Positions 33,071 to 44,690 of a stretch of DNA of 64,000 nt are shown here, one piece after another. The notes beneath the pieces were generated by a model, which was not told where the DNA came from, ran no database searches, and saw only the letters and a program-made list of their open reading frames with translations. The stretch spans positions 214,190,179 to 214,254,178 of the forward strand of contig BTPG01000005.1 of NCBI GenBank assembly GCA_036245525.1. Reading direction: 5' to 3'. Origin of the DNA: Semisulcospira habei. Its lineage: Eukaryota; Mollusca; Gastropoda; Semisulcospiridae. The translations under genes and the position numbers were made by a program. Each line of letters opens with the position of its first letter. Within the stretch, counting starts at the first letter, position 1.

Positions 33071-33698
33071 TCACTGCCCAGCGCGCAAAAGGTCATTGGG
33101 ACGACTACGACCGCTGATCACTGGAGCCGACCTCTTCCTAAACATGTTTACGGCTCCAGTATTTGGTCACTGCCCATCGCGCAAAAGGTCATTGGGACGA
33201 CTACGACCGCTGATCGCTGGAGCCGACCTCTTCCTAAACATGTTTACGGCTCCAGTATTTGGTCACTGCCCAGCGCGCAAAAGGTCATTGGGCCGACTAT
33301 GACCGCTGATCACTGGAGCCGACCTCTTCCTAAACATGTTTACGGCTCCAGTATTTGGTCACTGCCCAGCGCGCAAAAGTCATTGGGCCGACTACGACCG
33401 CTGATCACTGGAGCCGACCTCTTCATAAAGATGTTTACGGCTCCAGTATTTGGTCACTGCCCAGCGCGCAAAAGTCATTGGGCCGACTACGACCGCTGAT
33501 CACTGGAGCCGACCTCTTCCTAAAGATGTTTACGGCTCCAGTATTTGGTCACTGCTCACTGGTATCAAGCTCCACTGTTCGTCACTGCCCATCGCGCGAA
33601 AGTCATTGGGACGACTATGACCGCTGATCACTGGAGCCGACTTCTTCCTAAACATGTTTACGGCTCCAGTATTTGGTCACTGCCCAGCGCGCAAAAGT
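33071..33698. repeat. 96-bp minisatellite, about 7 copies
   Basis: TCACTGCCCAGCGCGCAAAA recurs at 33071, 33167, 33263, 33359, 33454 and 33549. Each unit contains the arm CATTGGGACGACTACGACCG, which is also the left arm of the palindrome at 33699, plus a small stem ACTGGAGCCG..CGGCTCCAGT. Confidence 0.95.
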
Positions 33699-33769
33699 CA
33701 TTGGGACGACTACGACCGCTGATGGCCCGCGCACGGCGCGGGCCATCAGCGGTCGTAGTCGTCCCAATG
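33699..33769. repeat. H3-type palindrome, perfect 34-bp arms
   Basis: CATTGGGACGACTACGACCG continues to GGCCCGCGC, then loop ACG, then the exact inverse ending GTCGTCCCAATG. It terminates the 96-bp array. Confidence 0.95.
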
Positions 33770-34009
33770 GCCCTTTGCTCGCCGTGTGGACGTGACTGAA
33801 AGAGTTGTGCGAGTTCTTCTGGCGTGTGGCTGTCCTTCGCTTGGCGTCGTGGAGACTATCGCCTGTCACGTCGATGGCGCCATCTTTATGGCGTAATATC
33901 CGCTTAGAGACGGATCGACTTACACCTTGCCTGCCAGTGAGAGGTCCACAGGTGCTTACCGTGCCTGCAGATCCACATATAAGAGACTGATATACAAGAG
34001 AATATTAGT

Positions 34010-36889
34010 CGGTTAGCCAATCCTCCTCCCTTCCTGAAACCGCCCGCTCGTCTAGAACTCGGGAAGAAGGTAGGGTGGAATATAGCGATCCGTTCCCTGA
34101 CAACACCTTGTCTATGAACCACCCCATTACCCTCAAAGAACTGAAGGAAGCAATCTCATCTGTATCATCCCCGAACGTTTCTGTTGGTCCCGATGACATT
34201 TCATATCACATGATTAGCAATTTCCCCGAGAAGTTTTTACACATCATTCTTGGTCTTTTCCAAACCTGCTGGGAGAGCGGAGAGCTCCCAACGTCGTGGA
34301 AACAGAGTACTGTAATACCAGTGCCAAAACCAGGCAAACCCAAAAAACTCACAAGCAGTTACAGACCCATTTCTCTCACCTCTCATCTTAGTAAAATCTA
34401 CGAAAGAATCGTAAAGAGTAGACTGGAATATTTTGTGGAATCCAGAAACATCCTTCCAGACTGTCAGGCAGGATTCAGAAAAGCTCGCTCAGTTACGGAC
34501 CATTTAGCATCTCTCACTTCCCACGTGAAGACAGTCCTCAAGAAGAAGAAGTGCATTACAGCTACTTTCTTCGATGTCCGCAGAGCTTTTGACTCTGTCT
34601 GGCACAGAAGGCTGCTGTTGAAACTGAAACAAATCGGCCTCTCGGGGCGCATCTATTCGTATGTCCGTAGTTTTCTCCATGGCAGAACTTTCTCAGTCAG
34701 GGTGGGAAAGTGTCTGTCAGCCCCACAGACCGTGGACTGCGGCGTTCCCCAGGGCACTGTGATTGCCCCAATACTCTACAACATAATGCTGTATGACCTC
34801 CCTTCCTTCCTGAAGTTGACTGGCAAAAACAACCCAAAAGAATTGACATCAATGTATATTACACAATACGCTGACGACTTGGTGATCTGGCAATCCTCCA
34901 AGATTCTAAAAAGCTTCTCTGAGCAGAGAAAACGAGAGGCGTCGAAATTCTATCAAAAGGTGCTTGACAGAACCCAAGAGTACATGTCTATTAACGGCTT
35001 TGTCTTGGCCACGGAGAAAACCCAACTTATATTCTTCACCAAAAATCAAGACATTTACAAACCAACATACTCCCTTGAAAGTGTGCAACTAGTGCCGTGT
35101 TCTCAGGTAAAATTCCTGGGGGTCATCTTCACTCCGAACTTAAGCTGGAATGCGCACATAAACTACCTCATCAAAAAAGCCCAGAGTGCTCTGAACCTAA
35201 TAAGAATAATAAGGAAGCAGTCGTGGGGTCAAGACACAAAGACCCTCCTCCATCTCTGCCAAGCCCTGGTCCGCTCCAGGCTCTCCTATGGTCAGGAGTG
35301 CTACTTCGCTGCCCCACAATCGCTTCTCTCAAAGCTTACCTCCATCGATTCCCAGGCGGTCAAATTAGCGCTTGGTGTCCCGGTTCACTGCGAAACACGT
35401 GCAGCCTATGCAGAGGCTGGGATCTTGCCCTTGGCTCACCACAGGAAGCTGCAAGTGTCCAAATTTGTCAGCAGAACCTTTACCGTCCCAAACTCAGCCA
35501 CCCATTTCCTTGTAAAAGACAAGAAATGGGACAAATTCAAAGTTAGCAGGAAAAACCACACGCTTGAATCCATAACGAGCTACACCAGTGACATTGCTGA
35601 TTCCCCAGATACAGTCTTTGGGGAAGTCGCTCCAAAACCAGTCCCTCTACAGCCACCTTGGCTTCTTGAGGCCGCCAAAGTCAGCATTGAGGACCATAGC
35701 ACCAGCAAGACCTCCAACCCCCACTTGCTTGCGGCTCGGGTCCGGGAGTCGTTAAATAAATACCAACATCATCTCCAAATCTATACTGATGGTTCCGTGC
35801 TGGAGGATGGACGGGCCGGGGCCGGCTTCTCCATACCCTCCCTCAATACAAGCAAAAGCTTCTATCTTGGACTAGGCTTCTGCGTCTTTTCGGCTGAAAT
35901 GACCGCTATCATCTCCGCACTTCAGTTTCTTATTTTTTATCCCCGCACTCCGCTCAGAGTTGTGGTCTGTGTGGACTCGCAAGCTGTCCTTAAGGCCATT
36001 CGCTCCTCTCGGTCTCGATCCCGACCCGACCTCCTGCAGGAAATCCTCTCACTCTCAAACGCCATCATAAGACAAGGAACTCAGTTGGATTTCCACTGGG
36101 TCCCAAGTCACGTAGGGATTAGAGGCAACGAACTGGCGGATAGCGCTGCCAGAGTCGGTGCTCTCAACGTTCCCCCAACTCAGCAACTTCGCATCCTCCT
36201 CTCTACCTCTGAACTAAACTCCAAATACTGCAATCTCATCCAAAACTGCTGGAAAAGGGAGAAGCGAGAACTGTGTGCCGTGAAAGAAAAGCGATGCTTC
36301 GCAGATCCTTCCCCCTTTATCCCTAAACTCCCTAGATCTCAAACGGAGATCATCCATAGGCTCAGAACGAGATCCTGGAAGCTGAAATTCACCCAGACCC
36401 TATGTCACTGCGGGGAGACAGCCGGCCTAGAGCACTCTCTGCTACTATGCCGCATGCCTCCTCCACAGCTCTCCAGAGTTAGACAATCATGTCAGGCTCG
36501 CGACATCAGAAACCTCTTCCAACTCCTATCTGATCATTCTCTGGCCGTGGAGCTGGCGAAAGCCATCCACTCCTCAACACTATCGACTTACATATAAACA
36601 ACAGAGATGGGTACGTCCCATCTAAGATGGCAAACAACGACGCCCTATGCTAAAATTCTGTTATAACTGTGCGTAGTCTTTGTTGGCCGCATATGCACCA
36701 ACCCACACTCCTTGCAGACACAATGATTGTAACAGCGAAATCATAAAAACACCACATACCATTTTTTTTCCCGATAAATTATATTATATTATAATTATGA
36801 ACTATGTTTTATCCTATAATCATAATAATCTACCTGTCTCCAATCACCTCGTTGTGGCGAGAGACGTTAAAAATCAAGAAACAACAACA
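34010..36889 (+). CDS. I/Jockey-type LINE, intact RT and RNase H frame
   Basis: The frame is open from the 5' truncation point at 34010 to the stop at 36597. Counting from GTG 34075 (840 residues), the reverse transcriptase shows VGPDDISYHM, QAGFRKARSVTDHL, FFDVRRAFDSVW (D167 and D173), GVPQGTVIAPILYN and YADD (265-268). RNase H follows with YTDGS (D572), E608, VCVDSQ (D634) and NELADSAA (D689), all four acidic residues present. The C-terminus has CHCGETAGLEHSLLLC. The endonuclease ORF part is missing. A 3' untranslated region with a CAA-rich tail ends at 36889. ACAAGAGAATATTAGT flanks it at 33994-34009 and 36890-36905, proving retrotransposition. It is young and 5'-truncated, with no stop or frameshift in the remaining frame. 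Confidence 0.93.
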
Positions 36890-36905
36890 ACAAGAGAATA
36901 TTAGT

Positions 36906-37034
36906 TTTACGTCCAGTAAGGAATGTGGCCATGGCTTAGGTCTGGATCATCCGTGTGTGTTCTGTGTACATCGCTTTGAGCCGGACTTCCATTTATTTTT
37001 ATGTTTACTTAAATTTCATTTTATTAGTGTGGTG

Positions 37035-37079
<45 letters not shown>

Positions 37080-37099
37080 TATCATCATTATCATTATTA

Positions 37100-37131
<32 letters not shown>

Positions 37132-37136
37132 CATTT

Positions 37137-37178
<42 letters not shown>

Positions 37179-37648
37179 TATTGAAAGCACTCAGAAAAGT
37201 AAATTTGGATAAAACGCCAGAATGCCAGCATTATGAGGTCTGTTGCTGTTGCTGTTATTATAACTGTGGTTAGCACCTTTGTAGTGCATCTAGGAAAATA
37301 ATCTATTTATCTGTTGTAAAACGAAAACCGGAGCCGAAAAAAAAAATCTTTCACGAGTTGACAATTTCTCTGAGCAGAATGCCGTCCACACTTCAGATAT
37401 TAACCGGCATACATGTCTGACAGAGGTACATTCTCATGATTTGACATCGGCTGTTACCCGTGTAAGTATCAGTACCTCCTGCTTTTACATACATACGTCC
37501 TATGGCCGGTCGTAATCTCCCGGTTTTGGAGTTGTCGGCCTCTGACTAGTTGTCTTCCCCCCGTTTAGAAATGAGGTCAACCGTTATCTTTATCTTTGTT
37601 CTTAGACAACGGCAAGACGTGATGATAGACAAAATTTCCATTTTACAT
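36906..37648. other. Microsatellites, no gene
   Basis: This includes (AAT)n then (ATT)n at 37037-37175. The rest is unassigned. Confidence 0.6.
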
Positions 37649-37838
37649 TCTTCTTCTTCTTCTTCTCGAACGCCGTCACACTTGGAGTTTGGCTCTCAAA
37701 ATAAAATAATGTGGTCTTCTCTAGCGCCTCCACAGGCCCGTACAGTTTCTCTTGTAGAGTGGCGGGCTTCGGCCATATCTCCTCCCTCAGCAGCTGGTGG
37801 TTCCCACAATCCTGGAGGAAAACCTAGTTTTTCCTGGG
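37649..37838 (-). mobile_element. LINE 3' fragment, (GAA)n-tailed family
   Basis: The sequence matches the 3' end of the LINE at 699-2221 (CGAACGCCGTCACACTTGGA and CCATATCTCCTCCCTCAGCA) with a GAA tail. It is flanked by TCCATTTTACAT at 37637-37648 and 37839-37850. Confidence 0.88.
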
Positions 37839-37888
37839 TCCATTTTACATATAATGGGACAATAAAGTGTATTTGTATATGTATTATA

Positions 37889-37959
37889 TAGTTCAAGGGT
37901 TGTGCCGGAATAGCTTGGCGCTTAAAGCGCCAAGCTATTCCGGCACAACCCTTGAACTA
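37889..37959. repeat. H1 inner palindrome, perfect 33-bp arms
   Basis: TAGTTCAAGGGTTGTGCCGG leads to loop TTAAA and an exact inverse. GCCGGAA/TTCCGGC replaces GCCAGAA/TTCTGGC in both arms. The outer left arm is absent. Confidence 0.93.
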
Positions 37960-38299
37960 GTATGGTCGACCTGTCTGCTGTTGTGGTGTAACAGGGATGG
38001 ACGTTTCTCTATCTTGGCGCGTCTTCAATGTCCTGCGTTCCACGCGCTGTTGGTCCTGGGGATGTTGTGTTAGGCAATGGCGAGCCAATCAATTAGTCAT
38101 CACCGACATTGTCGTACTTCTTGTGTTTTAGAGCTGCTTAAACTTTGGACCTTGTTGTGTCGAACAAACGCAGGTGAAGACAACAGTTTTAATTAAATAG
38201 CACAGTCACACACTCAAACCCTGATGACTCTCCTCCTCTTTCGTATGATGTACAGTTAGGTCCGAACTCGGCAAGCAAGAGCCATAGATTGTGTGTGCG

Positions 38300-38372
38300 T
38301 GTTGGGTTTCAGTTCGTGGCGCTTTGAGTCGATTCGCCCATAAATTGGGAAAAAGCGCCCATATAATACCGA

Positions 38373-38409
<37 letters not shown>

Positions 38410-38464
38410 GATTCTCATGAGGCCAATTCTGCTGCATGGGCTCGTGAGAATCTATGTCTCTTGC
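38300..38464. repeat. SINE A 3' fragment joined to an H2 hairpin
   Basis: 38300-38406 has GTTGGGTTTCAGTTCGTGGC and an (ATT)n tail. 38407-38464 is an H2 hairpin, ATAGATTCTCATGAG facing CTCGTGAGAATCTAT. The GGATCC-to-AGATTCTC change is mirrored. Confidence 0.8.
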
Positions 38465-38963
38465 AGAGTAAGCGACGTGTGTGCGAGTAGACTGAACACG
38501 CGGATTTTCGAACAGTGCCTTTGTTTCAGAGTTACGCTAGCCTGAGCACTCTGTTCGAACCGATGTGTTTAAATCATTAAGACGACCCATCCCTTTGTCT
38601 ATTCCCCCCGTCAACACAGCGCTCATGAAAGAAACATACTAGTTCTTTACCGGCGCTGAAAACATGAATAATACGTTTGGGTGTTAGTGGTTGCTTCATT
38701 GTGTGGAAGCGGTTTGCTCGGATGGCAATTTGGTAAAACACAAAGCCGGCCGGGTGTTTCAGATTACATTGAACTAGTTTGCAGTCTTTCTTTTGTTCGC
38801 ATTTTGTCATGGTCCTTTGTGGTGGTGTTGTTTGTGTCCTAGCAAAAACCTAGTTTGTCCACGAGTACAATTCTCCAGAGAATCGGAAGTGCAGTAGAAC
38901 AGTGAAACCAGCACCCTGTTTGCAAGGGGGAAAAAATGAGTTTTAAAAGACAGTTCGCAATGC
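38465..38963. other. No supported feature
   Basis: Unassigned. Confidence 0.35.
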
Positions 38964-39057
38964 GCACAAGGCCAAAGGGCCGATGTCGGCCGACGTTGGC
39001 CCGCGCACGGCCGTGCGCGGGCTAACGGCTGCCGGCGTCGGCCCTATGGCCTTGTGC
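38964..39057. repeat. H3 hairpin, 45-bp arms
   Basis: GCACAAGGCCAAAGGGCCGA faces TCGGCCCTATGGCCTTGTGC across GCGCACGGCCGTGCGC, with about seven mismatches. Confidence 0.85.
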
Positions 39058-39177
39058 TCATTGGGTGCTCCGTCAAAAGAAGACTAGAGGGTCAAACAGT
39101 GTTACCTGTCATTAAACACCATTATTCAGGTGAAAGACGTAATCCAGACCAAAAAGGTGACTGCCAAGCGTGTAAAA

Positions 39178-40632
39178 TGCAGACAAGAACCCAACGGAGA
39201 AAGAAACACGCTTAGAAAAGACAGCTACAACACAAGTTATTAATATTTCTGTTAAATACCCTTCTTCAAAAACGACAAACAAACAAACGGAGAGATCAGT
39301 CGCTACTTATCTTATCGCAGAAGGAATGTGGCAATTAACGGATGTGACGTAAAACAAAAGAAGAACAACAAAAGTGCGTAATTTTTATTTTTTATTTTTT
39401 ACGCACTTTTGTTCTTCTTCTTTTGTTTTACTTCACATCCTTCAGTTGCCACCTTCCTTCTGTGATAAGATATTTTATAAGTTATTGGTAGCAGGTGTTT
39501 GCTACACGGAAGGCTGAAGGCCTGAGGGGTACAATGGTTCCTTTGATTTCCCTCAGGCCTACAAGGGTCCGTGCAGCAAGCCCCTGCTACCAATAACGTG
39601 TTTTCATTCCTCCAATGTTTTCGTAAAAGAAATAAAGAAGAAATCTTCCGACCGGTATCACGCCAGACATGACTGATGACAAGAGAATATACATTTATAC
39701 ATAATAGACTTAATTTAAAATCTGTCATGACGTTGTCGTCTCCACTAGTGCACATGTTGTTTCGAACAACACTACGTCAGTAACTTTGTACTGAAGAACG
39801 TTTCGGTGATCTTTTATAGAACAAAACTGGCATCCAAGACGCGTCAGAAAGAGGGCTATAAAAATCGGGCATTTGTTGCTAAAAGGGTTTTTGTATCCCG
39901 GTCACATTGCACGGTTGTAAAGAGATTGGTCATGTGACGTAGGGATGAAACCAAAGATTTTTACTTCAGTGATTAGGTGATACTGAGAATCTCACTCGAG
40001 TGGTTTTAAAACCTTATCCTACGAGCGAAAGCGAGTAGGATAAGGTTTTAAGACCACGAGAGTGAGATTCTCAGTATCATCCGAACACCGATGTAAGAAT
40101 CTACTCACCTTTGTCTTGGCATGAATCCGATGTCATTTGGTTTTCGGCACACGCCTAGTCACAACACAGCCGTCATTGTGTCTTGGCAAAAATCTGGACG
40201 TAATTTACTTCGTAATGTGACGTCAATGTCGTGGATGCCAGACAAATGTTCCTACATGATGATGTAATAGCGCAGTACATGACGCCAGAGTGCCAGTCGT
40301 CACTGTGAAAAGATGTCATTGTAGGTGAGTTGAAAGTAGGTCAAGCTTCAAGATCGCTTGCGCCCGTACATTTTTGTAGACCAGATTCTCTACATGACAT
40401 TGTTGTGCACACTTGGCCGTTTACGCAGCAAAGCTGAATCACACGTGTGTCATACAGCTTTTCCGCTCAATGCAGAAAATAAGGAGGTGTCAGTGTAAGA
40501 CAAGTAGCGAGTGATCTCTCTATTTGTTTGTTTGTCTATTTTGAAAAAGGGCATTTACCCGAAATGTGAATAAATTGTGTTGTAACTGTCTTTTCTAAGC
40601 GTGTTTCTTTCTCCGTTGGGTTCATTTCTGCG
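39178..40632. mobile_element. Foldback-type element, ~133-bp inverted ends and inner palindromes
   Basis: 39178-39310 (GAACCCAACGGAGAAAGAAA, AGACAGCTACAACACAAG) is inverted at 40497-40632. Three further stems lie inside: 39302-39475 around AAAAGTGCGTAA/TTACGCACTTTT, 39481-39595 (TTATTGGTAGCAGGTGTTTG and inverse) and 39979-40079 (GATACTGAGAATCTCACTCG and inverse). No coding frame is present. Long inverted termini with nested stems suggest a non-autonomous foldback DNA transposon. I could not fix the target duplication. Confidence 0.75.
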
Positions 40633-41394
40633 TTATTCAGATGGCTACATAAATGCTGGTCTGTAGTGACGTGTGAGCTCTTTTGCGGTCAGTCGCTGGT
40701 AACAGTTCCAGCAGTATGGTACACGTTTTCTGTTCGGCATCTCTTCTCCCCATCGACACGCAAACCCGTACTTCTCTTTAAATGCCCACTAGCGCCGTAA
40801 CCGTTCAAAGATACACTTCTGTAACAAACAGTTACGAAACGCTACACACAGGTCTAGTTATGGTTCATTTGGATACAGGAGAATCCAGTTCAGCACACGC
40901 CGTCTAGTATCAAGTAACCTGACAGTGTCTCCACTCCGTTCTATAAATACAGTGCTATCAGTACGAGAAACAGCTAAAAATAGTTTGAAACGCTAACGGC
41001 TGCACAGAATAAATAAGTGCGATTACGCGTGTGCTGTTGCTGCGTGTCCAAACTGCTGTTAGAGTTCATTAGGCGTGTCGACAAGACATAACAAATACAC
41101 ATGGTGCAGAAACGTGTCTTCAGATTCATGCGTAATGATACTTGAAGGTGCGTCTGTCTGTGTTTTGAGACTGATCCCAAAGGAATCCTGAGGTTATGCA
41201 GATGAACCCCTATGTGTCTCTTGAATCATGGAACTTGTAGTGTTTATGGACCGTAACCCTCGCGTAACCATCCAAGACGACTAAACCTCCACCCCCACCC
41301 CCACGCCCATACCCTCCCCCTCTCCACCAACCCCTCTGTCATTTTCCACACAAGTTATACCAGCCCGTTGGATGTCTCGGGGATTTAAATATTA
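40633..41394. other. No supported feature
   Basis: Unassigned; C-rich patch near 41286-41330. Confidence 0.35.
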
Positions 41395-41620
41395 ACCCAT
41401 ATCATACTGAGGCTAAAAGCTTCAAATTTGTACACTGCCATATGCAAGCTACATTACAGTACTTACAGATAAGGATATAGACCAGTGGCTTTTGTTCAAG
41501 GGTGGTGCCAGAATAGCTTGGCGCCTAGAGGCGCCAAGCTATTCTGGCAGTACCCTTGAACTATTTTAGTGAAAATTATTTCACACACTGGTGTATTCCG
41601 AATGATATGGGTTTAACACG
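41395..41620. repeat. Larger repeat carrying an H1 inner palindrome (inverted copy of 12985)
   Basis: TACTTACAGATAAGGATATA and ACACTGGTGTATTCCGAA match 12985-13190 in reverse. The H1 core lies at 41494-41561 with loop TAGA and two mismatches. Confidence 0.82.
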
Positions 41621-41815
41621 TGACCGTCAACCTGGCCTCAATGCAAACAGGTCTCCTTGGACAGCAAAAGGAAAATGGGTGTAAAATTATTTATAGTTTT
41701 GTGGTCTGTGCCAGTGCGCTGTACACGTCATTTTCACGGGGAATATTTTCCATATTTTACAACCTGGACGTAACTCCCAATGATTAGCTCTAGGTCAGGA
41801 TGCATTAATCGCCGT

Positions 41816-41883
41816 TGCAAGAGGCATAGATCCTCATGAGCCCCCGCACTTGCGGGGGCTCATGAGGATATATGCCTCTTGCA
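41816..41883. repeat. H2 hairpin
   Basis: TTGCAAGAGGCATAGATCCT faces GATATATGCCTCTTGCA with centre GCACTTGC and one mismatch. Confidence 0.94.
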
Positions 41884-41897
41884 TGTGACACGATGGC

Positions 41898-41972
41898 TGT
41901 TGAGTTATTCAGGCGATACACCTGTTGAGTTATTCAGGCGATACACCTGTTGAGTTATTCAGGCGATACACC
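41898..41972. repeat. Three copies of a 24-bp unit
   Basis: CTGTTGAGTTATTCAGGCGA repeats at 24-bp spacing, starting 15 bp after the H2 hairpin. Confidence 0.9.
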
Positions 41973-42281
41973 TGTTTACTGTGTAACGCTAGACAGCGGA
42001 TTATCTGAAATGCATTTCTATCTCCATTTATTATCCCCAAAGGGAATTTAAAAACAAATGTTAAAGTCTTTCAAAGCTTTAATTCCCCATGCACACACTA
42101 CTACCACAGCCCAAAGAAAGGGTGGGTGGGGGGGGGGGAGGCTTACAGCTTTGAAACACATCAACAATTTTTTTTTAAATTCGCAACGGCTAGTTAACGC
42201 AGATTCTGTTTTTTCGAATCCTTCTAAAATCAACGTCAAAAACCACAGCCGTCAAAGAATGCAGGATACAAAGTGTATTCA

Positions 42282-42347
42282 GCAAAAGGCATAGATCCTC
42301 ATGCGCCCCCGCAACTGCGGGGGCTCATGAGGATCTATACTTCTTGC
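42282..42347. repeat. H2 hairpin
   Basis: GCAAAAGGCATAGATCCTCA faces TGAGGATCTATACTTCTTGC with a few mismatches. A 24-bp duplication (TATCTAGCCAGTAAACGGGT twice) follows at 42369-42416. Confidence 0.9.
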
Positions 42348-42463
42348 AGTAGGGTGATGCGCAGTTTATCTAGCCAGTAAACGGGTGGAATATCTAGCCA
42401 GTAAACGGGTGGAATATCCCAGTGTTTTAAATCAGTTAGTTATTTAAATAAATCAAAAATCAG

Positions 42464-42865
42464 CGCATTAAATAGGCGCTTTATCCCAATTGAAAATCGG
42501 CTCAAAGCGCCGCCACGAACTGAACCCAACAAGCACGCTCACGTGAATCACGCGCATTTCTCACACACTGTACGTAAACACAGAACATTCACGTGGTGAT
42601 AAATAAGGGCAAGCTCAAGCGAGCTACTGAAATTTTTGGAAATTCAAATCGTTTTATATTTGAAATTTGATAAGTGGGCTGTAATTGATACCAAAGTGGT
42701 GGGGGAGGAAGAGCCGGAGTACCCGGAGAAAGAACCCCTGACGGTCCGCCCGAATTAACGGTGACACTTACTAGAGGAGGAAAGTCCGACGCCGGAACCG
42801 GATATCGAATCTCGCACCTCTAGGATTGGTGGCAGGCGCTTTTACCGCTGCGCCACGGACAGCCC
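42464..42865 (-). mobile_element. SINE A, full length ~400 bp
   Basis: Minus strand: the tRNA-like head at 42865-42790 has reverse-complement boxes in GCGCCACGG and GGATATCGAATCTC. The body runs through AGTAGCTCGCTTGAGC, and the 3' end is GCGCCTATTTAATGCGC. It is the reference copy for this family. Confidence 0.85.
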
Positions 42866-42920
42866 CGGGTTTAACGCCGAGCAGGCAACTAAGGTCGTCT
42901 CACGGCGGTGTTTTCAATCA
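42866..42920 (-). mobile_element. SINE D 3' tail fragment
   Basis: GGGTTTAACGCCGAGCAGGC..TCTCACGGCGGTG is shared with 47575-47630. It is a short tail-like fragment only. Confidence 0.6.
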
Positions 42921-43028
42921 GTGGACAGAAATGAGTTTCAGCAGTAGTGACCGGAAGTGAGCAATGTCACGTGTTGTCGCCGAACAAGGGAAGTAATCGA
43001 GTTCAGTTGCAGTGATTTTCGCGGCCCT

Positions 43029-43248
43029 TTAACTCATTCTGCCCCACACACACCACAGCAAAGATATGGATTGACCAAGATAGTTCAAGGGTGTGGCCAG
43101 AATAGCTTGGCGCCTATGGGCGCCAAGCTATTCTGGCATCACCCTTGAATTGAACTATAATGGTCGATCTGAGTCCTGCACTGTAATGCAGTCTTCAGAA
43201 GACAACGGCAACATTTGGAGATTTCGGTCTTGGGGTACAATGAGTTAA
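43029..43248. mobile_element. H1 element, full length 220 bp
   Basis: TTAACTCATTCTGCCCCA and TTGGGGTACAATGAGTTAA form the inverted ends. The palindrome at 43068-43169 has loop TATG, with small indels in the right arm (GAATTGAACTA). Confidence 0.9.
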
Positions 43249-43365
43249 ATTGCAAGACATATGAACTTCTCCATTCTGATAAGTAGCACCCACATTTTCT
43301 GGAAATGTATTTCCTCGAAATTAAAATGTTTTTTTGTTTTTTTTGTAAAACCTATGTAATAATAA

Positions 43366-44690
43366 TAATTACGGTATTTATAATGCGCTTATCTTATAAT
43401 AATTATAACTCTAAGCGCACACTCACAACTCGCGCACGCATGCGCACGCTTTAGACAATGACTCACGTACCACAAACAGTGAAATACATTACGACGGTCA
43501 GCTTGGGGTGGGGAGTGCGGTGATATAGTGCTAAAACTGTTGAAAGAGGTGAGTTTTGAGGACGGACTGGAAGGAGGAGAGAGAGTGTTTCTGACGGAGA
43601 GAGAGTGGGAGAGTGTTCCAGATGGATGGACCGTAGACGGAGAAGGAGCGGGGACCGAAAGTGTTAAGTTTGGTGCGAGGGATGTGGAGGCGGAGAGGGT
43701 CGGAGGCAGAGCGGAGGGAGCGGGAAGGTGTGTAGGGGTGAAGTAAGTTGGAGAGATAGGCAGGAGCGCAGTTGTTCAGGGATTTGTAGCAGAGAGACAG
43801 AACTTTGTATTGGATGCGTTGGGGGATGGGGAGCCAGTGAAGGAGTTTGAGCAGGGGTGTGATGTGGTCGGATTTTTTCTTTCTGAGGACGAGGCGGGCA
43901 GCATTGTTCTGGACGCGTTGGAGAGTGAAGATGGTGGATTGAGGGAGACCGGAAAGGAGAGAGTTGCAATAGTCGATGCGAGATAAGATGAGAGAGACAG
44001 CAAGTTTGGTGGCAGCTTCGGTAGTGAGGTATTTTCTGATCTGACTGATGCGGCGAAGGTGGAAATAGCATGCCTGGGTCGTGGCGGAGACGAAGTTGGT
44101 CATGGACAGAGAGGAATCGAGGATGACGCCGAGGTTCTTGGCCGAGTCAGAGAGGGAGATGGGGGTGCTATCGAGTTGAAGGTGGAGAGAGGGAGGGAGC
44201 TGGGAGAGTTTTTGGCGAGTGCCTACCAGCATGGCTTCCGTTTTGTCATCGTTCAGTTTCAGCTTGTTTGCTGTCATCCAGTTTTTCACGTCTTTGTAGC
44301 AGTCAGCCGTGCGAGTCAGTAGTGACTGAGTGTTGTCGAGTTTGTCTTTGTCTTGCAGTTGTGAGTCGTCAGCGTAGAGGTGGTGGTGTATGCGGTGAGA
44401 CTGGATGATGTTGGACAGAGGAGAGGTGTAGAGTGTGAAAAGGACCGGGCCCAGGACGGACCCCTGTGGAACTCCGCATGAGAGCGTTACCGGGTTGGAA
44501 GAGACGCCGTTGATGGTGACGGACTGCTGTCTGTCAGAGAGGTAGGAGAGAAACCAGGAGTGAGCAGAGTCAGTGATGCCGAAGGAGTGGTGGAGTCGGT
44601 GGAGGAGGATAGAGTGGTCTATAGTGTCAAAGGCGGCAGAGAGATCGAGTAGTGTAAGAAGGGAGATGTTGCCAGATGTGCGCTCGTTTG
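43366..44690 (-). pseudogene. L2/CR1-like LINE, 5'-truncated RT
   Basis: Minus strand, about 385 residues in one open frame: [44 protein letters not shown] and [12 protein letters not shown]. It continues to [18 protein letters not shown] sequence ([10 protein letters not shown]), [15 protein letters not shown] and the C-terminal [13 protein letters not shown]. These are the RT core from the AFDxxDH motif onward, as in L2/CR1 elements. The 3' end lies at 43366-43530 with an (ATT)n tail. The N-terminal endonuclease and early RT blocks are missing. Confidence 0.88.
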
